NCBI RefSeq assembly: GCF_018446385.1
Contig: NC_056004.1
Span: forward strand, 25,984,492 to 26,048,491
DNA: 64,000 nt
Direction: 5' to 3'
From: Zingiber officinale
Taxonomy: Eukaryota; Streptophyta; Magnoliopsida; Zingiberales; Zingiberaceae
Shown: positions 35,135-49,100 of the stretch, one piece after another
Layout of the letters: each line of letters opens with the position of its first letter
Numbering within the stretch: position 1 is the first letter of the stretch
Position numbers and translations under genes: made by a program
Notes under the pieces: generated by a model
The model's database searches: none
What the model saw: only the letters and a program-made list of their open reading frames with translations
Told to the model about the DNA's origin: nothing

Positions 35135-35518
35135 ATGGAACCCCCCGAATTGTCTGCTTTGTGTCAGCGGCTGGCTCTTACCGAGAAGGCTTTACATGAT
35201 ATGACCCTGAGCCGGGATCTACAGACCTCTCTTTGCAGGGAACTTGAAGAGTTATGGCAAGCGGCCAAATGCAGGACTCGGGCGGAAATAGCTCTGAAGA
35301 TGAAAGCGCAAGCAGACTTTCACGCTCAACTCCATCATATCCTCTATTTGAAGTTGAAGCATGAGGATGAGGTGACATCTTTAAAAGAAGAGAATCGACT
35401 GCAAAACGACACCATTAATCAACTGCGAACCACTCTTGATCATGCCCAGGTAGAGTTGGCTCAAGCTAGAGCTTGCTTAGAAGAAGGACCTCAAGTGTCT
35501 GGATCAGATAGCGATTGA
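35135..35518 (+). CDS. Antisense coiled-coil ORF b, 127 aa
   Basis: Open from ATG at 35135 (MEPPELSALCQRLALTEKA) to TGA at 35516-35518. Upstream in-frame sequence lacks an ATG, so the shorter start is used. Heptad-like patterns run through most of the protein (LSRDLQTSLCRELEELW, LHHILYLKLKHEDEV, INQLRTTLDHAQVELAQAR), with an acidic SGSDSD end. No known domain is seen. Its position between a TATA word and a 77-bp repeat array, and the parallel with ORF a, suggest a small gene of the Tat-type element, perhaps a duplicated coiled-coil end of ORF c. Role unknown. Confidence 0.6.
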   Translation: MEPPELSALCQRLALTEKALHDMTLSRDLQTSLCRELEELWQAAKCRTRAEIALKMKAQADFHAQLHHILYLKLKHEDEVTSLKEENRLQNDTINQLRTTLDHAQVELAQARACLEEGPQVSGSDSD

Positions 35519-35817
35519 GGATGCTATTAAATGTTTCTTTCTACGAATTCCTCTTTATGAAATGAAGCCAATTTTCTACTTTATGACTGTGTTCCTTTCT
35601 CCTGTCTGTGCTTAGTATCTATATTTATGAATCATTTACATTTGTTTAGCCTTACTAGAAAATATAACAAAAGCATTTCGCGTACCTCACTTTCTTCTTA
35701 CCCCGAGCCAAAGTAGTAGTGAGCCGTAGTACCTGTAAGGCATGTGGTACTTTGCTTTATATGTAAAAGATGAAGATACTGACCGAGAAAATGATTGAAC
35801 CAACCAAAAAAGTTGTT

Positions 35818-36510
35818 GGGCGTGAGAGCAGGGCTCACTTATAACTTGCACTGAGGCAAGAGTCTAGGACAGCCGACCGAGCAGCTCGGTCTTTGGGCGT
35901 GAGAGCAGAGCTCACTTATAACTTGCACTGAGACAAGAGTCTGGGACAGCCGACCGAGCAGCTCGGTCGTTGGGCGTGAGAGCAGAGCTCACTTATAACT
36001 TGCACTGAGGCAAGAGTCTGGAATATCCAACCGAGCAGCTCGGTCGTTGGGCGTGAGAGCAGAGCTCACTTATAACTTGCACTGAGGCAAGAGTCTGGGA
36101 CAGCCGACCGAGCAGCTCGGTCGTTGGGCGTGAGAGCAGAGCTCACTTATAACATGCACTGAGGTAAGAGTCTGGGACAACCGATCGAGCAGCTCGATCA
36201 TTGGGCGTGAGAGCAGAGCTCACTTATAACTTGCACTGAGGCAAGAGTCTGGGACAGCCGACCGAGCACCTCGGTCGTTGGGCGTGAGAGCAGAGCTCAC
36301 TTATAACTTGCACTGAGGCAAGAGTCTGGGACAGCCGACCGAGCAGCTCGGTCGTTGGGCGTGAGAGCAGAGCTCACTTATAACTTTCACTGAGGCAAGA
36401 GTATGGGACAGCCGACCGAGCAGCTCGGTCGTTGGGCGTGAGAGCAGAGCTCACTTATAACTTGCACTGAGGCAAGAGTCTGGGACAGTCGACCGAGCAG
36501 CACGGTTGTT
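35818..36510. repeat. 77-bp tandem array, 9 copies, each with a hairpin
   Basis: GGGCGTGAGAGCAG starts at 35818, 35895, 35972, 36049, 36126, 36203, 36280, 36357 and 36434, exactly 77 bp apart. Each unit holds CGACCGAGCAGCTCGGTCG, a 9-bp inverted repeat around one base. Unit 6 (near 36185) has CGATCGAGCAGCTCGATCA, with paired changes in both arms that keep most of the pairing. Confidence 0.95.
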
Positions 36511-37022
36511 GGTCCAGCTAAACGTTGCTAACCTGCTGACCCCTCCGACAACCAGGACACACGCAGCCGACCTGGGGGTCCAGTTTTCTGATCCAGATGA
36601 AAGTTGTCGACCTGGGATTCGAACTCCCGACCCGGAATCGTTCGAAGAGCTTCATCTGTCATTAAAAAACATTATTAGTAGTGTTGAAGGGATAGCCATA
36701 TTAACACTTTACTTAGCCTGGGCCCTGCGGTGTTTGAATTTATTTCCCACTACTTTTCTTTCACGGTTCCCCAGAAAAGCCTGTGGTAAGCGTTTCCGTA
36801 CGCTTGCTTCATATCATGATTTCCTTATCACATCCATCATTAATATGGCTCCTCGGAGGTCGACACCTGTCCTCGGCCTTTATTGCTTATGCAGAGTGAT
36901 GCCGCCTACACCACTCCTTTTTGTACACGCTTACCCATAAGAGCATGTTCTTCGATGATCAGACGGTTTCGAGCGATTTACCCAAAAAGATACTCTTTTC
37001 GATATTCCCTATGAACACTCCC

Positions 37023-37030
37023 TTTATAAA
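37023..37030 (+). promoter_or_regulatory. TATA-like box before antisense ORF c
   Basis: TTTATAAA lies about 170 bases before the ATG at 37196. The same arrangement is seen before copy d (59208-59216). Confidence 0.45.
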
Positions 37031-37195
37031 CTCTAAAGGTCGTCCGCCGCCACTGCCTTGCGCGTTTTGACTGTTTGCTTCGTGTCGCTTAGACTTCACC
37101 GGCGTTCGCTCCTTTCCTCTTCTAAGCTTCTTCGTCTAGCGTAGCGTTCTTCTCCTCTTCGACTAATCTCATCCTCGACCCCCCTTACTCTGATA

Positions 37196-40100
37196 ATGGC
37201 TGATGGTAAGACCACTCTTTGGTATTCCTGCTTCATTTCCGATATGGATGACCATGACCTGTCGGTGATTATCTCGGACCTGCATCTTGATAACACTTAT
37301 GAACTCCGAGTTCCCACACAGCAAGAGCATCCGGCTAACCCTCCAAAAGGTTTCGTGACCATTTTTAGAGACCAGATTCTAGGAGGTCTTCGTTTTCCCA
37401 TCCATCCATTCATTTCTACTTTAAGCGAATACTTTGGCGTTTGCATTTCTCAGCTTGCTCCTAACTTCTTTAGGGCAGTTTGTGGTACCATTATTCTTTG
37501 TCGAGTATATGATCTTCCCTTGACTGTTCATCTTTTTCACCACTTTTATTCCTTCAAACGTTCGGAGCCGGGCGTATTCATGGTACAAGCTAGGCCCGGC
37601 TATAAGTTCTTTGCAGATATGTCTTCCTCGAACAAGGGGTGGAAATCCCGCTTCTTCTTTGTCAGACTACCTCACCCACTGGTCAGACCCACACAATGGC
37701 GCCCAGACCTCCCTGATAACCTTCCTTCGCACCAGCACCAGCCTGCTTGTATCCCAGCCTCCGAAGCGCTGCAAGGCGTACTTGTTAACCTTTCCGTGTT
37801 GTTGTTGGAGGGCTTTCTATTTTTATTTGGGCTCAGCCCTGTTCCGAAGGACAACGGGGCTCCGTTTGGTAAGACCTCGTTTTCCTTTTACCTATTATTC
37901 ACTAATTGAGGTATTTTTCTTCTTTATCGCAGAAGATGCCCTGTATCGAGCCTATTCCTCTGACGTTAAGCGCCGGTCCTCCCCTTACTTGAAAAACCCG
38001 GGCGAAGAGCTTAGACGGGGTGTAGCAGCTTTCTCCCGGTCTGGCCCCTCTGCTTCACATTCTGCTCCTACTCCATCTACAATTATGCCGGCGGCGACCC
38101 ATGAGGGAACTTCCTCAGCACTTCCCCCAGATGCAGCTCTAGTGGAAGACCCGGTCGTTGTAGAACAAGTTGACCTATCCATGATAGGGCGGATAGAGGA
38201 AGCCTCGGGAGAACAGGCCGGGGAGGCCACCGTAGAGCAACTTGAAGAGATGCAAGTGGCATTCCCCCGACCGGCTGAGCGCCTGAAACTTCAGCGCAAG
38301 CGTAAGAGAGTGACTTCTGATATTCAAGCATCACCTCCACCTATCCCACCTAGCCGTCGCTCATCTGCTACTCTCCGTCCTCTGGAACTCAAAGCAACCA
38401 CTTCTGCCCGAGAGAGCATTACGGGGCCTGAAGTGCCCATCGCGTCACTGTTAGGACCAAAAGTAGCTAGAGGGGGGGTGAATAGCTCGTTGCGTGCCCG
38501 GTGTTCGGCGTTGCTTGTTTCTTCAAAGTAATGCGCAGCGGAATACAGAAACAAATCACACAACGCTAACACGGTTGGTTTACTTGGTATCCACCTCACA
38601 AGAGGTGACTAGTCCAAGGATCCACACCAACACACACACCCTCCACTAATAAAACTCTCATTTATGGTAACTACCAAGGGCGGAGAAGCCCTACAAGACT
38701 CAATACAAGAAGAAGAAAGGATAGTAAAGAAATACAAGCTTACAAGCTTACAATGAGTGCACAAACCCTAACCCTAGTTTCTTCTTCTTGCTTTGATCCG
38801 CCTCTTGACTTGGAAGAGCCTCCAAGAACCTTCAAGAACTGGCGATCTCGAGCTTGAGAAGAGCTGTGGAGGAGCTGGTGAAGATCTGAAATGAATCTGT
38901 AAAGAGATGCCGAAGACAACGCTCGCCTGCGGCTCAAATACGACTCAACGGTCAGATCTCAATCGATTCGATTATTCCCAATCGATCGGGGAGGCTTTGG
39001 ATCGATCCACGGATCGATCCAGAGCGCCTCTGTGCTCTGGAAAAATGACTGGATCGATCCACGGATCGATCCAGCGCTTATCGCGCGAAGCAGCAGCGTC
39101 CCAATCGATCCACTGATCGATTGAGACATCTGGATCGATCCACTGATCGATCCAGCACTTGGTTTTTGCCCAAAACAAAGTCCCAAACCTCTCAAACCAA
39201 CATCCGGTCAACCTTAACCTGTTGATACGTCATGCCTAGCATCTAGTCACTCCCTTGACCTGCTAGGACTCCATCACCAAGTGTCCGGTCAATCCCTTTG
39301 ACCCACTTGGACTTTTCTTTCATGCCAAGTATCCGGTCACTCTCTTGACCTACTTGGACTTTCACCTAGCTTCACTCACTAGGGTTTTCAATCTGCCTAG
39401 CTTCACTCACTAGGACTTTCACCTGGCTTCACTCACCAGGATTTCCATCTGCCTAGCTTCACTCACTAGGATTTTCACCTGGCTTCACTCAACAGGATTT
39501 CCTTCTAGTCAGGTATACCTACTTGACTCTTCTTCATTCACACTGATCAGTCCCTGATCAGAATCTCCCCATTATGAACAACTGCACCTGCATTGTCCAT
39601 GTGTCTACATGTATTGTCAAACATCGAAACTATGACCAAGACTCAAGCTTGGTCAAACCAGTCAACCTTGACCTAAGGGATATTGCACCAACAATCTCTC
39701 CCTTTTTGATGTTTGACAATACCTTTAAGTTTGGACCATTCTGAGTTAAGCTAATCCCATAGCCTTAACTCCATTCATGCCAAAGTATGAATGTTGGTTC
39801 CCTTCATTCTCCCCCTTATGACCTCCCCCATAGGTAATGAAGGCCTAACTTAAACCACACATTCTCCTCCTATTGGCACACATCAACCCATCTTTGAGCA
39901 CACATCAACCCGTGCCTCAATTTTGGGCACACTTCAACAAATGCCCCATTGTTGAAAAACTCTCCCCCTGAAGAGTTGCTCATCGTTGTTCACAACTTCA
40001 CTCGTTGTGACCAACACGATAATGAAGGACCCATTCCCTTCATTTTCAAATAATGTTCGCTCTGGAGCATTAACATGGTCTAATGACCCAAATGAAGGTC

Positions 40101-43100
40101 CCATACCCTTCATTTATCCTTAACCCTACATTCTTCCTCAATGTAGGCAAATGCCCATCCTTGAGCATTATCCACTTAACGGAAGGTTAACCACCTTCCA
40201 AGGTTCATGAAAAATAATTTTCATGCCTTTAAAGAGTCCCTCCCCCTAAAGACATGGTGGTAACTTCTGTCATTGCACCAACAATGACTTGGAATCCCTA
40301 ATCCTTTAGGAAACCCAAATTTAGAAGCTTTGAGGTTCAAATATTCAAAATTTGAAACAAACCTCAACCTAAACTTTAACTTAGCCTTTCTTAACCAATC
40401 CATCCTTGTTTTCCACACGAAAACACCCTTTTTATGTATACAAATGTATTTTGAGGGGTTAGGAATGGTTACCTAGACTAAAATAGGTTCAAAATGCTGA
40501 AAATAAGCTTTCCCAGCCAAAATCAGCATCTTCAATCGATTGGAGTTGGGTTCCAATCGATTGAACCCTGCTGAATCGATCCACTGATCGATTCAGTCTT
40601 CTTGGATCGATCCAGCGAGCTTCTGCTCGCGAGAAATGCCTTCTCAATCGATCGGCTGATCGATTGAGGCACTCCAATCGATCCACTGATCGATTGGAGG
40701 CCTGAAATTGCTGAAATTCAATTTCATCCAATTTCAGAAACCCCTAGAAAATTCTACAAAATTCCAAAAATCGTAAAAATTTGTGTAGACATTATTTAGG
40801 GTATACTTTATCATGGAAAAATAGTTTTCTAAGAAAATACTTCATATTTTCAAAGATTGACACAAACTTGAAAACTTGCAAAAACTTTAGTGTTTTCTTC
40901 AAGTTTGTGTCTAACTATTCAATGATGATTACTATCAAAAGATAGCCTTCACCAAGGTTTTCCAAAAGCATTTTGAAAACATTTTCAAAACCAATTTCCC
41001 ATCACATTCCTTGGGCTTAATGCACATGACTTGTACATTAGCTTTCCCAATGATGGGAAAACACATAACTATGTGTTTTGATGAACTTAAAACTCAAAAG
41101 AATGCACTAAATCAACATATTGAGTTTTGTTCATCATCCTAACATCTCACTTGTATCTAATGTGCACTAAAACACATACAAGTCATCTTATAGGTCTTTG
41201 TGAGATGTGAGATTTTGGTTTTGCCCTATTCTAGGGATCATGCATATCTATCTAGGCATTTTAGAGATATTAGACATCCACCTAGGATGTCACCTGTTAA
41301 TAAGTGTTGTTAAATGCCATTTGTCCTTAATTACAAGGAATTAAACTTAATGCATGATTATGTTATGGCATACATCAAAAGGAAATAATTTTTCAAAAGA
41401 AAATATCCTATAACTACATGATGTATGAATGTCATGACATGGTATTTTTGGATTTTTCATAATAAAATATGAATGCAAAAATAGACATGATGTCATGGCA
41501 TATGATGGGCAGACAATCATGGCAAGGTTTAGCATAAATAAAATATACCTAGATTTCCTATCTAAGTATCCTTAACCACTTAGCTATTTCCACTTGTTTT
41601 AACTTAAAACGTTAAACCTAGATTGCCCTAAATGCTTCAAAGAAGTGTCAAAACCTAAATTGACATTTCTATTTCTCTTGATTTGTTTATGCCACTTAAA
41701 AATTAAGCATATCCTCAAATGTTGGCATATTCCATTTTTCCTCAAGAGTAATCACTTTAAATTAAGACTTAGATTTGCCTTAAATTCCTAAGATAATACC
41801 AAAGTCCCAATTTGGTATTTCTTAACACTTGATTTCTTGTGCCATTTAAAGTCATCTCAAATTTCTTCCTTTATAGCACATTTTACTCTTTCCAAGAGTA
41901 AATAATCATTTCATTTCATTTTCAAAGGTTAGCAAAAACCTTGAAAATGCTCCTTGAGTGTCAATTTCCTCAAAGTTGGGTTAACTACCCTTCTTCTCAG
42001 AGTTGACACTCTCTAACCCATCTATGGGATAGAGAAAATGCTCCTAGGAACCCAAAACCTATTGGTGCTCCTTGGATGCTCTAGGTATTCACTAGGGATA
42101 ACTTCCCTAGATACCTTCCTAGTGACCTTGTTTGGCTTCTTAGAAGTTTTGGTCACTTTTTCTAGGTCAACTCTAGGGATTGCTTCCCTTGTAACCTTCT
42201 TTGTGACTTTCTTAGACTTCTTAGAAGTCTTGGTCACATTTTTGGCTTGCCCACTAGACTTAGGGCTTGTTCCATAACTATATGGAACCCTATGATAACT
42301 AGGCACATCCTTTTTGGCTTTGGGTTTGTATCCCAAACCTCTATGGCCATTGGATGACTTTTGTACCCCTAGACCTAGGCTATGCTTATTTTGCCCTTTT
42401 AGGATATTTTTCGTCCTTTTTAGGGTCTTTTCCATTTTATCAAGCCTTGACCTCAAGACTTGATTTTCTATCACTAAGTCCTTAGTTTTTGGTTTTCCAT
42501 TAAATTTATGAGCATTTTTATTTCTAGGCTTGTAGCTAAAATCCTTAGAGTTTTTGCCTAGACTTTTACCTACATTCCTAGCCCTAGGTGTAGTGGTTTT
42601 AGCATGAAAAGCTATATGTTTTTCCTTAACGCTATCATGCTTCCTATTTTCATGGTAAATAGCATTAAAATGATATAAGTTAGAACTATCATGCTTTTTA
42701 CCATAATGTAAAGGGGTAGGCTCAATAAAAGTTACCTTCCTTTTTACCTTAGAGGCTCCCCCTTGACTTGAGCTTCCTCCTTGAGCCTTGACCATCTTCT
42801 TCCCCTTAGGGCATTGACTCCGGTAATGCCCCTTTTGATTGCAAGAGAAGCACACAATGTGCTCCTTGCTCTTCTTTGTTCCGGGGATGGTCTCATTTGG
42901 CTTCTCCTTGCCCTTAGGTGCCACTTGGCCCTTCTTCTTGGCCAATTTAGGACACTTGCTCTTGTAGTGCCCATGTTCCCTACATTCAAAGCATATAATA
43001 TGATTTTTATTATTAATTAAAATATTTATACCTTTGCTTGTAGGGGTGACATCTTTTCCTTTGGATCCGGAGGTGGAAGCTTCCTCTTGATCGGACCTTG

Positions 43101-46100
43101 ATTCCCCTCCATTTGATTTTTCTTGACTTGTGGAGGTAGAATCTTCTTTCTCCTCTTCGTCTCTTGACCCGGATGTAGAGGCTTCTCCTTCTTCTTGATC
43201 CGACGTCACCAAGGATCGCTCCCTCTCAATCCTAGAGGTGGAGGCTTCATCATCTTGAATATGAAACAAGGAGTATGCTCCCTCCTTGTTCCCTTCGATG
43301 CATTCCCTTGAGGATGAAGCTTCTTCTTGGACTTCTTCTTCGGAGGTTGAGCGTCTCTCAACCTCGGAGTCCTCCTCTTGGTCTTGCTCCAAAGAGTCAC
43401 CCTCTCTGGATACTTCTTGCTCTTGTACAGTGGAGGGGATCTCTTCATGAAGCTTGGCCAATTTGCTCCATAAATCCTTTGCATCTTCAAATTCTCCAAT
43501 TTTGCAAAGGATGGTGCTTGGCAATAAATTTACCAAAAGCTTGGTCACTTTGTCATTGGCCTTGCACCTTTGGACTTGCTCCGAGCTCCATTTGCTTTTC
43601 TTGAGAAGCTTGCCCTTGGAGTTTGTTGGAGCCTTGAAGCCTTCCATAAGAGCAAACCATTGCTCTATCTCCATCATAAGAAAATTTTCGATTCTTGATT
43701 TCCAAGAATCGAAGCTCGTGGAAGTGTATGGTGGAGCCACCCTCGTGTCGAATCCGAGCCCATCTCGGAATTCCATTGTAGAAGTTGAGCTTTTGAATTT
43801 CTTTGACTTTGACAATTTTGCTTCAACTTCTTCACCCTCTAGCTTTGCTTGTTATGTTTGCCCCTTCCGGCGGTGATTCCGGTGAAGAGCAACCTTGCTC
43901 TGATACTACTTGTTAGGACCAAAAGTAGCTAGAGGCTGGGGGGGGTGAATAGCTCGTTGCGTGCCCGGTGTTCGGCGTTGCTTGTTTCTTCAAAGTGATG
44001 CGCAGCGGAATACAGAAACAAATCACACAACGCTAACACGGTTGGTTTACTTGGTATCCACCTCACAAGAGGTGACTAGTCCAAGGATCCACACCAACAC
44101 ACACACCCTCCACTAATAAAACTCTCCTTTATGGTAACTACCAAGGGCGAAGAAGCCCTACAAGACTCAATACAAGAAGAAGAAAGGGTAGTAAAGAAAT
44201 ACAAGCTTACAAGCTTACAATGAGTGCACAAACCCTAACCATAGTTTCTTCTTCTTGCTTTGATCCGCCTCTTGACTTGGAAGAGCCTCCAAGAACCTTC
44301 AAGAAATGGCGATCTCGAGCTTGAGAAGAACTGTGGAGGAGCTGGTGAAGATCTGAAATGAATCTGTAAAGAGATGCCGAAGACAACGCTCGCCTGCGGC
44401 TCAAATACGACTCAACGGTCGGATCCCAATCGATTCGATTATTCCCAATCGATCGGGGAGGCTTTGGATCGATCCACAGATCGATCCAGAGCGCCTTTGT
44501 GCTATGGAAAAACGACTGGATCGATCCACGGATCGATCCAGCGCTTATCGTGCGAAGCAGCAGCGTCCCAATCGATCCACTGATCGATTGAGACCTCTGG
44601 ATCGATCCACTGATCGATTCAGAGGCTTTCTGTTCGCTGGGAAAGGTCTGGATCGATCCACTGATCGATCCAGAGCCTGGATCGATCCATTGATCGATCC
44701 AGAGCCTGGATCGATCCACTGATCGATCAAGCACTTGGTTTTTGCCCAAAACAAAGTCCCAAACCTCTCAAACCAACATCCGGTCAACCTTAACCTGTTG
44801 ATACGTCATGCCTAGCATCTAGTCACTCCCTTGACCTGCTAGGACTCCCTCACCAAGTGTCCGGTCAATCCCTTTGACCCACTTGGACTTTTCTTTCATG
44901 CCAAGTATCCGGTCACTCTCTTGACCTACTTGGACTTTCAACTAGCTTCACTCACTAGGGTTTTCAATCTGCCTAGCTTCACTTACTAGGACTTTCACCT
45001 GGCTTCACTCACCAGGATTTCCATCTGCCTAGCTTCACTCACTAGGACTTTCACCTGGCTTCACTTACCAGGGTTTCCTTCCAGTCAGGTATACCTACTT
45101 GACTATTCTTCATTCACACTGATCAGTCCCTGATCAGAATCTCTCCATTATGAACAACTGCACCTGCATTGTCCATGTGTCTACATGTATTGTCAAACAT
45201 CGAAACTATGACCAAGACTCAAGCTTGGTCAAACCAGTCAACCTTGACCTAAGGGATATTGCACCAACAGTCACCTCACGTATCAGTCCCGGCTTCTGGT
45301 CAAGACACAGCTCCAGTGCAGGCTTCTCCACAAGCACCAACCTCTTCTCCCGGTCAGCCATCTTTACACTTAACGGACCAGCCCGGGAGCTCTGACACTC
45401 CCTCTGCTCCCCTTCCCTTGGATGCTCCCGCATCTACTTCTAGATCCCGGAGGAAAGCTCGCAAGAAATACTCCTTTACTGATTTCTGGCGCGTGCCTTC
45501 CTCCACAGGCTCAGGGATAGGCACAGACACCACTGGTGGGGCTCCTCCTCTTACTGCTTTAATCGAATTGGAGGGAGACCTAGCAGCCTCTTGGCGATCT
45601 GGCCATCGCAAGTTTTATAAAAACGCTCCGCTGGGAGGGCTAGATCAAGCAGCTTGTCTGATGTCCACTGTAAGCTTTACTACTTTTATGCCTTTCGACT
45701 GTCACCTTTTATAACTTTTCTTCTGATATATAACACAGGCCTGCTCCGCCAATCTAAGCGCTGTTAAGTACGCCTGTGACTTGCAAAGAGAAAATGAAGC
45801 GCTGAAGGCTCGACTAGAGGAAATAGAGCTGCCCTTGACTCCTCGCGACCCACTTAACCCAACTCCTGGAGATCTGGCACACTATCTTCGCTTACTTGGA
45901 GAATATGTTGACACTGCCCGCGATATTTCCCATGCAGCTTTTGACAAAATAAGGGCCTTGGAAGCAGCTTTGCAGACCAGTAAGTCAGAGTTGGCATCCG
46001 AGATAGAGAAACGCCAAGGGTTGGAGGCTGAGCTGGAGCAGAGGGATGCCCAATTGGCTAGTTCACAAGAAACCAGGGAGACCCTTCGACGAACCCTGGC

Positions 46101-49100
46101 AGAAGTTCAAAATCAACTAGCTTCTAACGCTGACCGGGAGAAGGCTCTTCAAAACCAATGGGAGGCCAGCCAGGCAACGCTCAAAGCTGTGCAGGACGAT
46201 CTTCTGAAGATTCAAGAGGATGTCTCGCAAGGTCAAGAAGCCCTGATTCAAGCCCAGGCTGACCAGAAGAAAGCAGAGACACAGTTGACCGAGTATCAAG
46301 TAGGCGAAGTGGGCCGACTGAGGGCCTACAGACGAGCATATGTCACCTCCCCCTTCTTCATAAAGAAAATGGGAGATATAATGCACTCCATGGTATGCTG
46401 CGGAGTCGGTGGAGGAGCTCGTCAAATGGTGGAGCAGAATATGATTTTATCTATCCCTACGGAGGATTTTGTAGACATAGGTCGCATCATGGATGAAATC
46501 CCTGATGGGTCCTTTGTTGGAGCAATTAACCTAGGTTTTGATGTGTGTGTCAAAGAGTTTAAGTTAGGCTATCATATGTATTTAATATGTGGTTGAGTCA
46601 TGCAGGACTTGGTGGAACACATGAGAGCAAGTGTGAGAAGCTCATCCAAGGGCTCGGATCGTTGAGTCGGTGAAGGATGGTGTGGAAGACATCCGAGGGA
46701 CCGCACGGACGAGGAGTAATGGAGTGGAGCCGAAGGAAGTGGACTTCAAGGCAGCGTAAAGGATGGCACGGAGAGGAGCCGCGGGCTCGGGTGCATCTGA
46801 GGGGCGAAGGCCGACGAAGAGGACTTCAAAGGCGACTCCGGAAAGGATGAGAGTGTGAGAATGTATTGAGACCAGTCGACTGGTCATGAGACCAGTCGAC
46901 TGATCCAAACTCACAGAATGCACAGAAGCATTCTGTGCTTGTCGACTAAGGGGACCAGTCGACTGGTACATGTCCGTTGACAGAAAACAGGCTCTAAAGA
47001 GAGCCGTTGGCGGTGCTTGGACCAGTCGACTGGTGTCAGGGTTTGAGTTGATTTGTGATCAACTCTCTCCTCTTATTTAAGGGGAGCTTTGGGGCATTGA
47101 GGAGGTTACTGATGCTTGTAGTTTAACTCCTATTCTGTGCCCAAAGCTCCCAAGTCAATTCTCTTCCTCCTAATTCTAACTCCATCTTGTAAAGAGGAAG
47201 AGTGCCTTTGTGAGAGGTTTGCTCCACCGAGAAGGAGAAGCTCTAGCCAGAGATTGCCGGAGACTGATCCATCGAAGGATCAAGGGATCGTCCACCTCAA
47301 GGACACGCCGTGGAGTAGGAGCATCATCTCCGAACCACGTTACATCGAGCTTGTTAGCGTTTGCATTCTTGTTTGTTTTTCATAGTATTAGTTTTAGTAT
47401 ATTCCGCTGTGCACTAACCCTTTTGTAGAGAAGAAATCGATTTGGGGGTGGCCTAGCTATCCAACCCCCCTTCAAGCCGGCCACCGATCCTCCAACAATT
47501 GGTATCAGAGCGAGGAAACTCTTCAACGGACTAATCGCCAAGAAGAACAACATCATCAAATGGTCGGCTCAAACATTCATCCACCCAAATTCGAAGGAGA
47601 CTTCTCTTGGTGGAAGAGGAGAATGGAGGTATTCTTCGAAACCGATTTTGACATAATGCTAATCATGGAAAATGGTTTCGAAGTGCCTAGGGATCAAGAC
47701 AATAAGATACTTGAGAAAACAAGGTGGACCAAGAAGCAAAGGGAAGAACATTTAGCAAATGCTAAAGCCATACATCATCTACAAAGTGTCCTTCCTCAAC
47801 AAGAAATAACAAGGGTTGGAACCTACTCAAGCGCTAAGGAGTTATGGGAAAAGCTAGTGGAGCTTCATGAAGGAACATCGGAAGCGAAATTAGCAAGAAG
47901 AGACCTCCTTCGAACTCAACTCAATAATATCAAGCTTGAGAAAGGAGAAAAGGTATCAATTTTACATTGTAAAATCAAGGAGATTATTAATGGACTAACA
48001 AGTGTAGGTGAGACACTTTCAAATCGAGACGTGATTACGAATGCCCTAAATGCTTTTCCAAGATCCACAACTCGGAGTTCCATTGTAGATACATACTACA
48101 TATCAAAGGACCTAGAGAAATCCTCTCTAGATGAACTCTTCTCAACAATGGAGCTTCATGAAACAAGAGTTGAGGGATTGGATGAAGAAGCTCATAGATC
48201 AAGAGGAGTAGCCCTTGTGGCAAACAAGGGAAAGGGGAAGAAGAAAGCTCCATCTCCATCATCTTCCGATTCTGAGGAGTCAAGTGCATCAATGGATAGT
48301 GACCAAGAGGCGTATATGGTAAGGAAAATGAGAAGAGCTTTTAGAAATTTTTCATCTAACAAATCTCATGCTAGGAAAAGCTCAAGAAGCAAAAGTAGGA
48401 CAAGGAAGATAATTTGCTACAATTGCCAAGGAGAAGGACACATAAGAGATGATTGTCCTCTCTTGAAAAAGAAGGAAGGGAAGAAGAAGAAGAAGGAGAA
48501 GACAAAAGAAAAGGGGAAGAAGGCTCAAAACCTAAAAGCAACATGGGATGATCCTTCATCATCATCGGAGGAAGAAGAGCATCACATAGTCAATTTTGCT
48601 CTAATGGGGATTGGTGATGTAGCCTCCACCTCATCCGAACAAGAAGAAGGAAGGAGCTCAAGTGAAGATGAAGAGGGGAGCTCAAGTGAAGGGGGAGGTT
48701 AAACTTCGGATTCGGACTTCTCGGTAAGTGAGGTACATAATCTTCCTCCTCATATTTTAATTAAAATTATTACAAGCACAAATGATGACTTGTTCAAGGC
48801 AAAAAGGAAAAATAAGTCTTTGAAACATGATATTAGCATGTTAAATAAAAAATTAGAATCAATGTGTTTTAAGGATAGTGATTTGCATGCTTCCTCTACA
48901 AATTCAAATGATTCATGTTTAGAAGAGGAAAATAGGAAATTAAGGGAAAGGGTAGAATACCTCACCAAAGCCCTTAGAAAATTTGAAATTGGCTCTAAAA
49001 CCCTAAATATGATCATTGGGAGCCAAAGGGCAAGTTTTAAGAAAAATGGGATAGGATACAATGAACAAAATAATGAAAAGACCTATCATTGTCTACTTGC

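Larger units (their letters stand above)
38449..45269 (-). mobile_element. Element B: non-autonomous gag-only LTR retrotransposon, 6.8 kb
   Basis: LTRs are 38449-39693 (1245 bp) and 43911-45269 (1359 bp), TG...CA bounded, flanked by perfect GTCAC (38444-38448 and 45270-45274). On the minus strand the 5' LTR is followed by an AGTATCAGAGC primer-site word (about 43895-43908, initiator Met type). A purine tract AAAAAGGGAGAGAT (39694-39708) precedes the 3' LTR. Only a gag-like ORF is present; no protease, integrase or RT is seen. This is the layout called TR-GAG or LARD. The LTR length difference lies mainly in the ATCGAT palindrome array. Inserted in antisense ORF c. Confidence 0.93.

Noticed and set aside
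35818-36510. CRISPR-like array
   Set aside because: Repeats are directly adjacent with no variable spacers, in plant retroelement DNA.
38959-44787. ORFs rich in DRSVDRS / IDQWIDP peptides on both strands of the B LTRs
   Set aside because: These are read-outs of the ATCGAT palindromes, open on both strands because the word is self-complementary; no start, splice or domain evidence.
47137-47428. 72- and 82-aa ORFs repeated at 52407-52698
   Set aside because: They are the same LTR C sequence in both LTRs; nothing suggests a protein.
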